DNA of 64,000 nt from Bolinopsis microptera (taxonomy: Eukaryota > Ctenophora > Tentaculata > Lobata > Bolinopsidae), in NCBI RefSeq assembly GCF_026151205.1, contig NC_087081.1, forward strand, positions 5,203,246 to 5,267,245, written 5' to 3'. Each line of letters opens with the position of its first letter. The stretch's first letter is position 1. The position numbers were made by a program, and so were the translations under genes. The notes beneath the pieces were generated by a model, which worked only from the letters and a program-made list of their open reading frames with translations, was not told the origin of the DNA and searched no databases. Shown piece after piece: positions 23,301 through 34,260 of this stretch.

Positions 23301-24747
23301 CCTCCTCAAAGCGTCTCTTTCTCGCGTTCATCTTATCATCCTCATCCGTATTCACATCTATTGATAATTCAACTAGTCTTTGCTCTGTCCCCTGTAATTA
23401 AACATTAATTGATTATTGAGATACTTTTAATTTTTAAGATAATTAATCGATCAAGCTGTTTTTGAAGCAAGACGATATATTATATGCTTACTATGTATAT
23501 ATAAATAACGTTGTGTTATTGTGCAAAACTATAACATGTATTCGACATGTGTATTGTCATTACCGCATCGTGATGAAAACAAATCAAACTAGAGTCAAAT
23601 TTCACTGTCAAAATTGTCAATACAGTAGTGTTATGTAACACTATCTAATTATGTTCGTAATCAAAATGCAGATTATGAAATATTTCCATACAATTATTAA
23701 TCATGTTAATGATACTGACTTTTAAATTATTAGATCGTTAATGCTATTCAATTCCAGAATAAGGATGAGAATAGCATAGATAAATATTGTACAATCAATA
23801 TTAGTTAACTCAAATCAATACGAGTAGCACGTAATCATTATAATATGCAATGAAATTCAAGCACCAATTATTATCATTATATATTATATGTACATAAGTT
23901 TACCTTTTTTGTGTCAATGGATATCTTCCGTTCAGGTTTTGGATCATCCTTTGCTTTGACTTCTTTGACTTCGGTAAAAACTCTCTTTTTCTTAGGTGGC
24001 ACTGGCATGTATTCTTTACTTTCGATCACGTCGTATAAATTTTTCACAAAACTCTCAGTTTCTGAAATGTATGTTGCTAAAATACCCAGAATGACAAGTA
24101 GTAACAAGATCATCTATTTTAAATACAAGTCAATCAGAATGGCATGGCTATCAATCATTACATCAATGAACAACTTGTCAAAATCAGATCGGATTTAAAT
24201 TTTGAATGAGCATTTTTCCTTGAAATTGATTGCCTTTGAAGTAGGACCGAGTTCAGTTGAAGCTATTTGTTCAAATAACCAATTATCTTGAACTCGCTTC
24301 TAGCACCAAATCAAAGGAGCATTTTACATTCTTTTGAAAGATAATCTGAATTGTAACCTATGACAAGCGGACAAACCTTTATCTAGAAAAACCTCTAACT
24401 GTTCCACAAATGTGTCTTCATTGAACGCCTCGTCTTTTTTTAGCAAAGCTATCACATACTTCGCCAGGACGCTTGGATCTGCTTCCGAGCTAAGGGTAAT
24501 AGAAGAATGAGTAATATAACAATGTTTGAGTGATTATTAAGGCGTATTAGCGACTTCGTTACTAGATCACATTATATTATATTTAAGCTCTGTTTTTTGT
24601 GAATTAGACCATAACTTTGAATAACTTTTAAATAGATATCAATTTTTGTAATTACAAAAATTGATATCTATTTAAAAGATAAACTCACATCATTTCCAGC
24701 TGAGTGACCAGCCATTGCTTTAGAAATTCAACCTCTTCAATAATCAT
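16778..24747 (-). CDS. RBM26: RBM26/RBM27-type RNA-binding protein
   Basis: Intron-rich gene for an RBM26/27 homologue, in other animals a nuclear poly(A)-RNA factor working with the exosome-targeting machinery. Phase-consistent exons: 24689-24747 (ATG), 24377-24489, 23904-24061, 23276-23391, 22601-22699, 21080-21327, 20716-20913, 19771-19887, 19090-19217, 18796-18941, 18646-18752, 18447-18566, 17859-18240, 17069-17228 (~717 residues). Visible: N-terminal PWI-like region (ADPSVLAKYVIALLKKD, ETESFVKNLYDVIE); Arg/Ser-rich part; CCCH finger CRDFDEKGYCLRGGLCQYDH (C-X8-C-X5-C-X3-H); proline-rich linker with ETYNPDKPAL; RRM1 (TTLLVRDIPY..VYNDVHTAMVEF); coiled coil; RRM2 (PKEIIVKNCNN..GVGVIIGFDKRRDAEMAYV). 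The last exon is uncertain: 16778-16801 (VTVEPIR, stop) fits phase, but read-through after 17069 would also stop quickly. Vertebrate proteins have a longer acidic tail that I do not find. Confidence 0.88.
17303..17657. mobile_element. MITE with poly-G/poly-C termini, 8-bp target duplication
   Basis: The element starts with a run of 47 G followed by CCAACGCCCCAAAAGG and ends with the inverse CCTTTTGGGGCGTTGG followed by a C-run. Both sides are flanked by ccagagta (17295-17302 and 17658-17665). Inside, two related copies of a module around 'gatttctagggccctttt' lie in the same orientation. An 8-bp duplication suggests the hAT group. It sits in the intron between exons 17859-18240 and 17069-17228 of the RBM26-type gene. 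The exact G-run length may be unreliable in assembly. Confidence 0.7.
23073..23255. repeat. 43-bp minisatellite, about 4 copies
   Basis: Copies of a unit with 'gtgaagcacagtattttgca' followed by 'cgtgcacaatgcacatattt' repeat every 43 bp within an RBM26-type intron (22,700-23,275). Each unit carries CACGTG-like and 'tgcac' palindromes. Open frames reading MCxxCK here are artefacts of the repeat. Confidence 0.8.
24625..24678. other. Perfect 54-bp palindrome in RBM26-type intron 1
   Basis: The arm CTTTTAAATAGATATCAATT... (27 bp, 24625-24651) is followed at once by its exact reverse complement (24652-24678) with no loop. It ends 8 bp from the GT donor of the first coding exon (24687-24688). In RNA it would form a long AU-rich hairpin next to the splice site. 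It could be a miniature fold-back element. Confidence 0.85.
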
Positions 24748-25046
24748 CCTGAACTGTGGCAATTAATGGGTTAAGAAAGGAATAAAGCAGATTGCCGACT
24801 GGACTTACCATGAACAAACGGCACCAAATGAAAATTGTTATTGGATATGATGATTATGTTTAAGTGCGCTTACAAGATAACGGAATATTAAGGAAACATT
24901 ATCTTTATAGTGTGTTTGAAGTCATTATCACAAGATACAGAAAAAATAATTATCAGAATTGATTTGAAACAACTGAAAGCTATAACAGAATAACTGTGCT
25001 GTGAATAACAACTTGATAAAATAAACTGAATGATAAAATTCATCTA

Positions 25047-25052
25047 TTTATT
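25047..25052 (-). terminator. Candidate poly(A) signal for the PAM17-like gene
   Basis: AATAAA on the minus strand, 319 bp past the PAM17-like stop and 300 bp before the RBM26-type start codon. Position only; cleavage is not shown. Confidence 0.35.
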
Positions 25053-25370
25053 TGCTATTATCCCACCCAACTACAAACAAGATTGAAGATTATAGAGCGA
25101 AAAGATATAAATATATGGCAATAAATTAGTATAGGATCAATAGAATAATTCATATAATGAACATAATTATCCAGAAATATATCTTCACATATATCTATAT
25201 TACTCGTGAATAATATTTCATACAAACATAGCATAGTCAGCATATTAGAAAAACGATTATCCACTCGGGTAAACAAATTTCACATGAGACATTTCAGTCT
25301 CACCCCGCACGATTAAAATAAATTAACAAACGTTAGCTTCTCTAAATTTCACCCTACAGTTCACTCTAAA

Positions 25371-26838
25371 CTACCCCTCATCTGACTTCTGAGCCATTTC
25401 TTTAGCTCTCTGAGAGTTCTCAAGTTTAATCTGCTGTACCCGGACCCAGTATCTGTAGTCTGTCAGGTCCTTGATTTTATCTCCATAATAATCATCACTA
25501 AACCCCACCTCTACTGAGTCTGTACATCTGTATAAGTTCAACCGACGCTGAAAATCGTCTTCTCTCTGAGAAGATTAGTGTGATTGTAATCGGTTTTTCG
25601 TAATTGTAATTGTTTTCGTAACTGAAATTGTAGTTGCAATTTATTGTGATTTACCTGATGAAAGTTTGCCTTTGTTTCAGAGCCCATAACTCTAAGATGA
25701 AAATTACGATATCCGAATGCAGTTATGATAACACAGGTAATACCAGATGCAAATGTCATACAGGTTCCAATGATCATTGGATCAATTCCTTCCATTCCCC
25801 TGAAACGACAAGAAGTAAGCATCTTTAAAACTATATGACACATTGTGTTAGAAGCGCAAATTGTCATAATTACCAGTAGTCATAGATAACCATTATTCGC
25901 CCCAAATAAGGAAATATCAGCAATCACCAGTTCCAGGAAACGTAAACCTCTCTTAAGTGTCTTTCACTTGATTTTGGTGCATGATGCAATGTTGACTGAT
26001 AACTGCCAGTCAGTGGCGTAACTTAGGGCCCCGCAGACCCCGCTTGTGCGGGGGGGCGCCGTATAAGGGGGGCGCAATTTTCCTGAATTTTAGGCCCTTT
26101 GTATGTATTTCCCTGTCCAATTTAGCGTTCGGTCGACGCGAAAAAAATATTTGGGGTACCCTTTTTTGCTTCAAGGGGGCGCAAAAAGCCTTAGGGGGGG
26201 GCGAGAAAAAAAATTACCCAACCTTTTTTTTTTTTAATATTTTTTTTAGGGACACAAAAAATTTTAGGGGCGCTTTTCGTCACTGAGCGGGGGGGGGGGG
26301 GGGCGCCAACAGGCAAAGTTACGCCACTGCTGCCAGTAGCCATCACTGAGCAGGGTTTTAGTCTATTATGGATAGACATTAGACACCTCCCAGTGCAGAT
26401 ATGACGGCCACGGTGTTCTAGCTACTAATGAGCAGCATGTAATATCTATATTGTGTGAAACTATGTATTTAGGAAGGAGAGTTTTACTTACATAATTGTG
26501 AGAGGAGAGTCTGACATCAGCCAAGGAAAAAACCACATACTATTTGATGCAAACGTAAAGCACCCAAAAACATAGCCTCCTAGTAATGCAAAATATCGCG
26601 AGGTCTTTATTCTATTCTTTAGTTTGATATAGTCATTAAACTGAAGCTGAAAACTAGTCCGACAGGGAGAATATCTTGAACACAGTGTCTTTATTCGATT
26701 CTCGACTTCCTTGGGCACAGGCAGAGGGTGTGAAGAATTGTTGCTGTCTGCAGCAGAAGCCAGTGTAGTAAATAATCTCTCATGTCTTAGCTTCCTTAAT
26801 GCCAACAGTCTCCTTGGTGCGTTGAGCAAACATATCAT
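25371..26838 (-). CDS. PAM17: PAM17-like mitochondrial import motor subunit
   Basis: Three phase-consistent exons (26492-26838, 25655-25799, 25371-25565) encode 228 residues. The N-terminus is Arg/Leu-rich and lacks acidic residues (APRRLLALRKLRHERL), as in mitochondrial presequences. Then come FNDYIKLKNRIKTSR, a first membrane segment (YFALLGGYVFGCFTFA), a second (MIIGTCMTFASGITCVIITA) and a soluble tail with DDYYGDKIKDLTDYRYW. The two membrane segments plus a tail of the form D-YYGEKI-x-S-x-x-DYR-x-W match the Pam17 family, which in fungi organises the TIM23-linked import motor in the inner membrane. I chose the ATG at 26838 because no in-frame ATG lies upstream before a possible acceptor. 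Intron 1 holds a hAT MITE. An AATAAA lies about 320 bp downstream. Confidence 0.75.
26011..26329. mobile_element. hAT-type MITE with 8-bp target duplication
   Basis: Ends CAGTGGCGTAACTT... and ...AAGTTACGCCACTG are inverted, and the flanks are ctgccagt on both sides (26003-26010 and 26330-26337). CAGTGGCG termini with an 8-bp duplication are typical of hAT elements. The interior is G- and T-run rich and non-coding. Located in intron 1 of the PAM17-like gene. Related ends occur at 36,394-36,501 and near 44,715. Confidence 0.85.
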
Positions 26839-27163
26839 TATCAATGCTTGACTGAAACAAGATGATAGTTATAGAGAATGTATCTGAATAAAGCTGTGTC
26901 TTTATGATTTAATTAGCAAAGGCTCATTGTTATTTCCAATCCAATAAATAAATTGTCAGTTTAGGCTGATAGTTAACTGTTACGAAAAAATCGATAATCT
27001 TAAAATCACTGTCATTATACACCATACCAGCGAATATATTTCTTCCTATTTGAGAGTTAATCATAATTGGTTAACTCAAAAATGTACCTTGACAACATTT
27101 TGAATTAAAATTGAATTCAATCGATTAATAAAATTTGGCAACACCGATGACTGATAAATACTT

Positions 27164-27335
27164 CAGGTTGCCCAGTGGTTGGAGCTTCTTCCCTCAGTGC
27201 AGAAGGTGCAGAGTTCAAATTCTAGTGTCACCTAGTCTAGGGAGCAGCTAGAGATCTATCGGATCGATGAGAAATTACATAGGTGTAATGTCTCCTTGGT
27301 CAGAACAAGGTAAACCTGTAACGACCAACCTACAT
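27164..27335 (+). mobile_element. tRNA-derived SINE
   Basis: The head resembles a tRNA: an A box in 'gttgcccagtggttggagc' and, at tRNA-like spacing, a B box in 'cagagttcaaattcta'. A non-tRNA body follows with 'gtgtaatgtctccttggtca'. These internal polymerase III boxes are the usual SINE promoter. It lacks the pairing of a functional tRNA. The 3' end is set only roughly. Confidence 0.5.
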
Positions 27336-30300
27336 GAACACTCAAATGAAAGATAAATAAACGGTGACGTGGAAACATGCAATAGGAATTATGAAGTCCA
27401 AATGAAAGCTTGTATGCAACACAGTACAGGGGGATCGAATTCTATGAAACAACCGAATGAAAAGACAATATACACATAATATAACAATTACCCTATATAA
27501 AATTCAATATAAATTCAATAGAAAACCCTTGAACACCCTTTAAGTAGTATAAGTAAGCCAGTTTAAAGAACTGGCTCCAAATTTATATCTAATTCTGCTA
27601 TTTTTACTGCACTACTACTTTTCAACCGAATGAAAAGTAAATGCATACTCTAAATTTAGCCGAAATACTATCCAACTATGACAAAATTTTGAGAACGTAT
27701 GTGATGAAAGTGCACGAAGAAGGCACATTTTAGGCACTCTCACCCTGAACAATTATGCTCTAGGAAGTGTTTATCAGGTTTAAACAGCGGTGGACAGTAC
27801 TGCAGCGAGTTGGATGGTTTTAACAACTCTGTATCTCTTGATAAATATTAAATATCGTGCGAGTTCTTATAAATCAAATCGCAGACTAAGCGTCAGATAC
27901 AATATACAAAATGTCATGCATGACAACAATCAGATTACTTTTGACCCTACTTATAACGCTAATCTTTTCTGCGGCATGCTTCATTGTAGCGCGATGCACT
28001 ACTGGGTCGCGCCGCGCATCAAATAATTCTTCTCGCAACCGGTAGATCGGCGAAATGCACCACTGTGCCTCACCGAGCTGCGAAGGATTGACATCGTGAA
28101 TCAACATGCTTCAATAATTTAAATTCATCCAATGCAATATTGACACACGCTGTAACCCCTTTTGAGCGCGCGCGAAGCGCGCGCGGCCGGTCGGCCGCAA
28201 AAGGGGCACACCATCTAGGGAATCGTACTATTTGGCGGGACTCAGAATATGCCTCCCTATTAAGTGATTTGACCATATTCGGATGTAATTGCTTCAGATG
28301 AAGAGAAAGATGACGCGCGCGCGTAACCGAAACATTTTATTGCATAATTGATAACAAAATCTATTTATTTAACATTTTATCGTCAACAATTTCAATAATA
28401 ATGTTCCTATTTCTTTTTAACACTTCATTGGAGTATTTTCAAATTTAAGAGGACAAAAAGTTTTTATTTTTATCAAAAATTGTGTAATTTGTTTCAATTT
28501 GTCAATAGTTAATCATTACGCCGCGCACTTCTTAAAACGAACATGTTAAGAAATATCTCCGCAAGCAGTTAGACTATCCACTATAAGGTAAACCGCTCTG
28601 CTCAATTCTTTTTGATACATGCAATTTTTATTGTTCAGCTACTATACATAGTGAAAATAATATGTGAATTTTTGTTTTTTGCTCCGTTTGTCGGAAACCC
28701 AAAGTTCTTTTATATTTTTGAATGATTAATCATCTGAGTCTCACGTTCTTGTTTGCCATGCATTCGTTTTCAAAACCCAACATTTGTAAGGCTTCATATG
28801 TAATTATAATTGTGTTGGTTTATTTTCAAACAGAGATTACAATTTCTCAATTTGCTAATGAGATTTTAGAGTTCAACCGAGCTTAAACATTTATATAAGT
28901 CGAGTTCCTCGAGCAACCAGACACTTTATGATTTAAAGCTGAAGTTACTTTTGACTCGTTTAAAGTTACTTTTGACTCGTTTAAAGTCAGTTTGTCAAAG
29001 TTTCTTGCTTTGATACCGGACAACCCTCCAATATCCGGTTATAGCTGTAGCTGGTCCAATTCCCTGGTAAACTACTCGCCATCGAGGTGGTCAGACATTT
29101 AATGATTCTTCCTGCTACGAGGATAAACTCTTACTAAAGTAAGTAATCATTGTCTGACATTCGTCACATTTGATATCCCGATAAATATTTCATTAAGTAA
29201 TTTTATTTCTAATACCTTTGACTGTTAGGAAGACTCTTTTAATCCAGTTTTTATCACGTTAATCTCGTTATTCGTGACAAGAGTTGCACTAAAAAAGTAT
29301 TTGTTGTTAGATGAAGATATGTAATATACAGGACCGAAGGTGTTTTGATAACTTTCGTGTTGACTGAACATAAATTATTCTAAATACTAATGGTTAACCT
29401 CTTTCTATCTACACGAAGAGCTGTAACTAGTTATCCAATTTCTTTCCTTATGTGTGTAGCCAAAATGACTGATTTTTGTAGATATCCCTACAAATAAGCA
29501 TTTTATAAGTGTAGTCCCCTTGTAGTCCCCTTGTAGGCCCCTGCAGTCTACAGACATTATGCTTACGGTACCATGATCATTGTAAAATCGTCAGACCCCG
29601 TCATCCTATTGTTGTTTGCTTGTGTTTGGCGATCGGAAATTAACTCCTTGCCCTCATTGTCACACAATTAAATCAAATCACACTCGATACTTTAGTTCTT
29701 TAGTACGGCTATAAGTGTCAAAAAGTCACTATCTAAAATTAGTACGTGCCGATAAAACAATCGGAAATTAATTACCTAACGTTACCCACAGCTAGTATCA
29801 AAGGCCACTATCATCATCACAGGAAAAACGTCACGCTTGTATCAACTCATCGATTAATTAGTGGAATAACAGTAAGTAAAGTGGCGGAAGTATAAAAACG
29901 GCCCTCACCTTCAGAGAATTGCCTTCATTCAAAGTTGTGAAGTTCCTTCTCGAATCAGAAGACTTACCTACTATAGCTGATGTCTTTAAAGTTGTTTCCC
30001 TAAATTGACTCCCGAGTTCAAAGTCAATCCCAACAAAACACAGTGCATCGAGGACCGAGGTCTTAAATTAAAGTCCATTAACTACCAGATACCACCACCC
30101 CATTATCTGGTTGTTACATATTCATAAGTGGTTATATTGCTTCACCAACTTTATTCCGTAGTTAATCATTCGAAACCGAGGGGTTCCGTTCAGCCTTTCT
30201 GTATAGTTCTAATGTACCGTCACAACAGTGACCTTAATATATTATGTAAACACTAAAGATTGCATACCACTAACCACACCACAATCTACTTCCATACTCT

Positions 30301-30526
30301 ACTTGCACACGTTTCAAATAGGGTCGCCCGCAAATTGCTTGGAATTTGCACTAATTAGATTCCAGTCTTGGCGGGAAATTTTAAGTAATAGTGTAATATA
30401 TATAACTGATTCAATTTTACATTTTGATAGCTACACTGGATAGTGGATCCTCCAGGAGGGAAATATAACACGAGAATTTATTGGCCCATTCCTGTGAACA
30501 AGATGCACACACTTTCATCAAATGTT
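27336..30526. other. Gene-poor region with dispersed repeats
   Basis: No convincing coding region. Holds a copy of the 'gcgcggcgcgacccagtagt' repeat (27,975-28,025, minus) that also occurs twice at 61,300-61,385. A GC palindrome (gcgcgcgcgaagcgcgcgcg, 28,167-28,186) is followed by ggccggtcggccg. Three copies of 'aagttacttttgactcgttt' or near variants lie at 28,944-29,000. TATA-like 'gtataaaaacgg' lies at 29,889-29,900. The block 30,173-30,245 recurs at 45,727-45,810. Parts may be solo LTRs, which I could not bound. Confidence 0.45.
30173..30245 (+). repeat. Dispersed repeat, second copy at 45,727-45,810
   Basis: Both copies start gaaaccgag-g-ggttccgttcag and continue through a variant of 'ttctaatgtaccgtcacaac' to 'tgaccttaatatat', same orientation. 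The start can fold as a small hairpin. Non-coding. Confidence 0.55.
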
Positions 30527-31191
30527 TCTTGTTACATTTTGTTAGTTTGGAGGAGCATCACGGCTCTCGACAGTCAAAGTACAGATACGAAATGAAACTA
30601 GGCAAATGTGATAACAGAAATGAAAATAATACGGACATATTGTGCACCTGACGTTTCGGCACTTACTGGCCTTTTACGAAGGATATAATTTAAAAGTGAG
30701 GGCAGTCCCGCTATATAAGAGGGGGACGTGTAATTAGGTCGTAAGCTAAATTAAACACGTTTTAGAGTGCAGGGATGAAAAGGCCCAATTAGGCAGACAG
30801 CAGATTGGAAAGTGATATTGTTAGATGATTAGTGTATAAGATCTAATTAAACATAGTGTATTAAACCCTGATACTCTGATAGGTAAAGTTAAAACACATT
30901 CAAGCTGGCATGCTACAGATTACTAGTAAAAGGTAAAAAGGAGGATACATCGCTACTCTGTAAACCCGTTACTCTGCATATTGTTAAGTTTAGGTTTATT
31001 GGTATTAATAAGCATTCCCTCATTGATAAAAGTTTCTAAAGTGTCTTTACATTTTCTTACGATATTGAAGTTGTAAAATTCTAAAAACTATATTTCGTTG
31101 CTCTCTTTTCGGTGCTCCGCTGCGTGTTGGCCTAGCGTAGTACGGCTGTTGTTCAGTCTAAAACTGCTTTCGTGCTCCTGGAGCCTGTTTT

Positions 31192-31560
31192 TCAGCGGTC
31201 TCCTTGAGGCTCCGATGTACTGGTCCCACATGTGTTGCAGTTTGCCTGGTAAACGAAGAGACTGGTGAAGCAGTCGTTTTCTGACTTGCAGAGCTCACAA
31301 TCACATGTTTTCTTTGTTTTCTCACTGATAAGGCTTTTAACAGATCTGCCAGCTTGGGTCACGATTCTGGCGTTTATTCCCGCTTTCTTGACTGTGGAGC
31401 TAACTTTCCTGGTAAAGCCTTCGTTGATGTATGAAATCTTGAGGACGTAGTCGGGGGAGGGTGCTGTGGGTTTCTGACTGTCCGTTAGGTCCCTCTTTTC
31501 CATTTGCTCCATGGCCTGGAGCATGTGAGCCGTCACTAAATTTCTTACAGACATCTCAGC
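31192..31560 (-). pseudogene. Inverted arm: C-terminal fragment of Penelope-like polyprotein
   Basis: Minus-strand reading matches the plus-strand protein from about 33,190 (LVTAHMLQAMEQMEKRDL, CDCELCKS-x-NDCFTS), with a few substitutions (SEN for SGN, SLF for SHF). A 1-nt deletion in the CNTCG region then shifts the frame before the GIY-YIG core. Sequence further out to 30,541 matches the element's tail. Not functional by itself. Confidence 0.8.
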
Positions 31561-33804
31561 AGACCTAGGCGCCGACATATCCAAACCACCAATGAAACAC
31601 CTCCTGAGTACTTACAGCACGGCCCCGGAATTATACCCCCAGGCTAAAGACCACAAGCCAACATTTCCCAACACCAAAGTGAGGGTCGTTCAACCTATAA
31701 ACAACAACGCCGTAGAAAAGTTAGACATGATCGTCAGTAAGGTGCTCATCCAAATCAACCAACTCCTCCCCAATCGTGTGAAGAGCACAGACGAGTTCCT
31801 GCAAAAACTAAGAAGCTCATACCCCAACAACATGACGTCGAGAATATGTACCCCACACTCCCCACCGACGACAGAGCTCTCAACGTCATCAAGAGCTACA
31901 TCGAAAAGTACAAGGACCAAATAAACATGCTCGGCTTCAGTACATCACATATCCTCTCAATGTTAGAATTCGTACTCTCCCACACATACATCAAATCAGG
32001 GCACAAGTTCTATCTCCAGAAGAGAGGAATATGGACAGGGTCACACAGCTCCGGAGCATATGCAGAAATACTTGTGGACCACACCTATAGTCTATGTAAT
32101 AAGCGCCATGAGTTGGCACAGAATTTTTTGTCTCTGATTTTGATAAATTTGGTACCAAAAGTTGCCTTTTACTGTGAATAATGAAAATTCACCGTGGAGC
32201 ACGATTCGTTGAGATGTATGTGGGCCTCCTGTGCATTGCAAAAGTGTACTATGGACTAAAAATGGTTAGTTTATTGCTTAAAATGCCTATAACTTCTAAA
32301 ATATTGAATATTTTGAAATAATTCTTACAGAATCGTAATGAACTTAATCAGACGCAACTTTTGGTACCAAAATTATAATATTTAAAGAACCAAATTTTTC
32401 GAAAATTTGTTCAAAATTTTACACGAGGGGGGACCCTTGTGTTCAAATTATAAACTTTTGAAAAAAAATACCTTTAAATCTTAAAATATTAGTACTAAAA
32501 GTTTCGTCTCGATGAGCTGATTACGATACCATAATAACTATGTGATAATGATTTAAAATGTGAAAGTTATAAGCCAAAAACTAAAAATTTGCGCGAAAAA
32601 AGCACGCGCGGCGAACAAGCGCCGTGTAGCATTTTTTCCGAAAATTGCTACACGGTGGATTTATTTTATTCACATTTTTAGACAACTTTTGGTACCAAAT
32701 TTATCGAAATCGGAGAAAAAAAGTTCTGTGCTCGCGCTTGGCGCTTATTACACTGACTACTACAAAGTCGCAAGTCAGAAGACCAATCTACAACCAGAGT
32801 TTATTGCCACCTATGTTGACGACGCAGGGCTCTTATGGACTTCCTCACTGGAGGATTTCGAGAAATACAAAGATTATCTCAACTCTGTCTGGCAATCCGT
32901 AAACTTCACCTACGAGATGCCGGTTAGTGGGAAACTCAACTTTCTGGACCTAACCGTAGAATTGATGAAGACCGGAGAAATCACCCACCAACATTATCAG
33001 AAACCAACCGCCTCAGGACGATACCTCCATCACGAGGCCCACTGCAGTCACATCACCAAAACGAATATAATCAGGTCAGAAACACGCCGGATCATTCGTA
33101 ACTGCAAGTACAAAGAAGATTCCTGGCCGCACTTGGAGACCCTGAAACAGAACCTAGTCTCAAAGTCCGGATACCCCACCAAATTAGTGACGGCTCACAT
33201 GCTCCAGGCCATGGAGCAAATGGAAAAGAGGGACCTAACGGACAGTCAGAAACCCACAGCACCCTCCCCCGACTACGTCCTCAAGATTTCATACATCAAC
33301 GAAGGCTTTACCAGGAAAGTTAGCTCCACAGTCAAGAAAGCGGGAATAAACGCCAGAATCGTGACCCAAGCTGGCAGATCTGTTAAAAGCCTTATCAGTG
33401 AGAAAACAAAGAAAACATGTGATTGTGAGCTCTGCAAGTCAGGAAACGACTGCTTCACCAGTCATTTCGTTTACCAGGCAAACTGCAACACATGTGGAGA
33501 CCAGTACATCGGAGCCTCAAGGAGACCGCTGAAAAACAGGCTCCAGGAGCACGAAAGCAGTTTTAGACTGAACAAAAGCCGTACTACGCTAGGCCAACAC
33601 GCAGCGGAGCACCGCAAAGAGAGCAACGAAATATACCGCCCCAAAGCGGGAACCAGGGACTTCGAGAAGTTTTTAGAATTTTACAACTTCAATATCGTAA
33701 GAAAATGTAAAGACACTTTAGAAACTTTTATCAATGAGGGAATGCTTATTAATACCAATAAACCTAAACTTAACAATATGCAAAGTAACGGGTTTACAGA
33801 GTAG
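31549..33804 (+). pseudogene. Penelope-like reverse transcriptase plus GIY-YIG nuclease, broken
   Basis: Three frame segments form one protein. 31,549-about 31,835 has DISADLGADISKPPMKHLLS and VRVVQPINNN. From about 31,836 the +1 frame carries motif A (DVENMYPTLPTDDR) and motif B region (QKRGIWTGSHSSGAYAE) up to the MITE. After the MITE (from about 32,751) come the catalytic YVDD (FIATYVDDAGLLW), GKLNFLDLTVEL, a Cys cluster (CDCELCKSGNDC), and the GIY-YIG domain (FVYQANCNTCGDQYIGASRR..LKNRLQEHESSF). The stop is at 33,804. The N-terminus is missing, replaced by the inverted arm. The apparent N-terminus from 32,560 is MITE sequence. Confidence 0.8.
32099..32748. mobile_element. 650-bp MITE with long TIRs, TA target duplication, inside the Penelope RT
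   Basis: Ends ATAAGCGCCA... and ...TGGCGCTTAT are inverted, with similarity continuing about 65 bp inward through 'gataaatttggtaccaaaag'. TA flanks both ends (32097-32098 and 32749-32750). Subterminal blocks around 32,330-32,370 and 32,495-32,540 are also inverted relative to each other. Non-coding; TA duplication suggests a Tc1/mariner-type source. It separates RT motifs B and C. Confidence 0.8.
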
Positions 33805-34260
33805 CGATGTATCCTCCTTTTTACCTTTTACTAGTAATCTGTAGCATGCCAGCTTGAATGTGTTTTAACTTTACCTATCAGGGTTTAATACACTATGATT
33901 AATTAGATCTTATACACTAATCACCTAACAATATCACTTTCCAATCTGCTGTCTGCCTAATTGGGCCTTTTCATCCCTGCACTCTAATACGTGTTCATTT
34001 TAGCTTACGACCTAATTACACGTCCCCCTCTTTTATAGCGGGACTGCCCTCACTTTTAAATTATATCCTTCGTAAAAGGCCAGTAAGTGCCGAAACGTCA
34101 GGTGCACATGTCCGTATTATTTTCATTTCTGTTATCACATTTGCCTAGTTTCATTTCGTATCTGTACTTTGACTGTCGAGAGCCGTGATGCTCCTCCAAA
34201 CTAACAAAATCGTTTCAAACTCACGCTCGGCCTTACGCGAGATCTGGTCTTGTTACATTT

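Larger units (their letters stand above)
30540..34247 (+). mobile_element. Penelope-like element (copy C) with inverted 5' arm and 13-bp target duplication
   Basis: The element is flanked by tcttgttacattt on both sides (30527-30539 and 34248-34260). Its first ~1 kb (30,541-31,545) is an inverted copy of its own last ~1 kb (33,183-34,210): same C-terminal coding and 3' tail, with only scattered differences. Reverse transcriptase coding runs between the arms on the plus strand from about 31,549. Inverted or partial terminal copies are a known habit of Penelope-like elements. The RT is broken by a frameshift near 31,835 and a MITE at 32,099-32,748. Confidence 0.85.

Noticed and set aside
32560-32750. 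Start of the 414-codon frame as the true Penelope N-terminus
   Set aside because: This part is MITE sequence; Penelope coding resumes only after the TA at 32,749-32,750.
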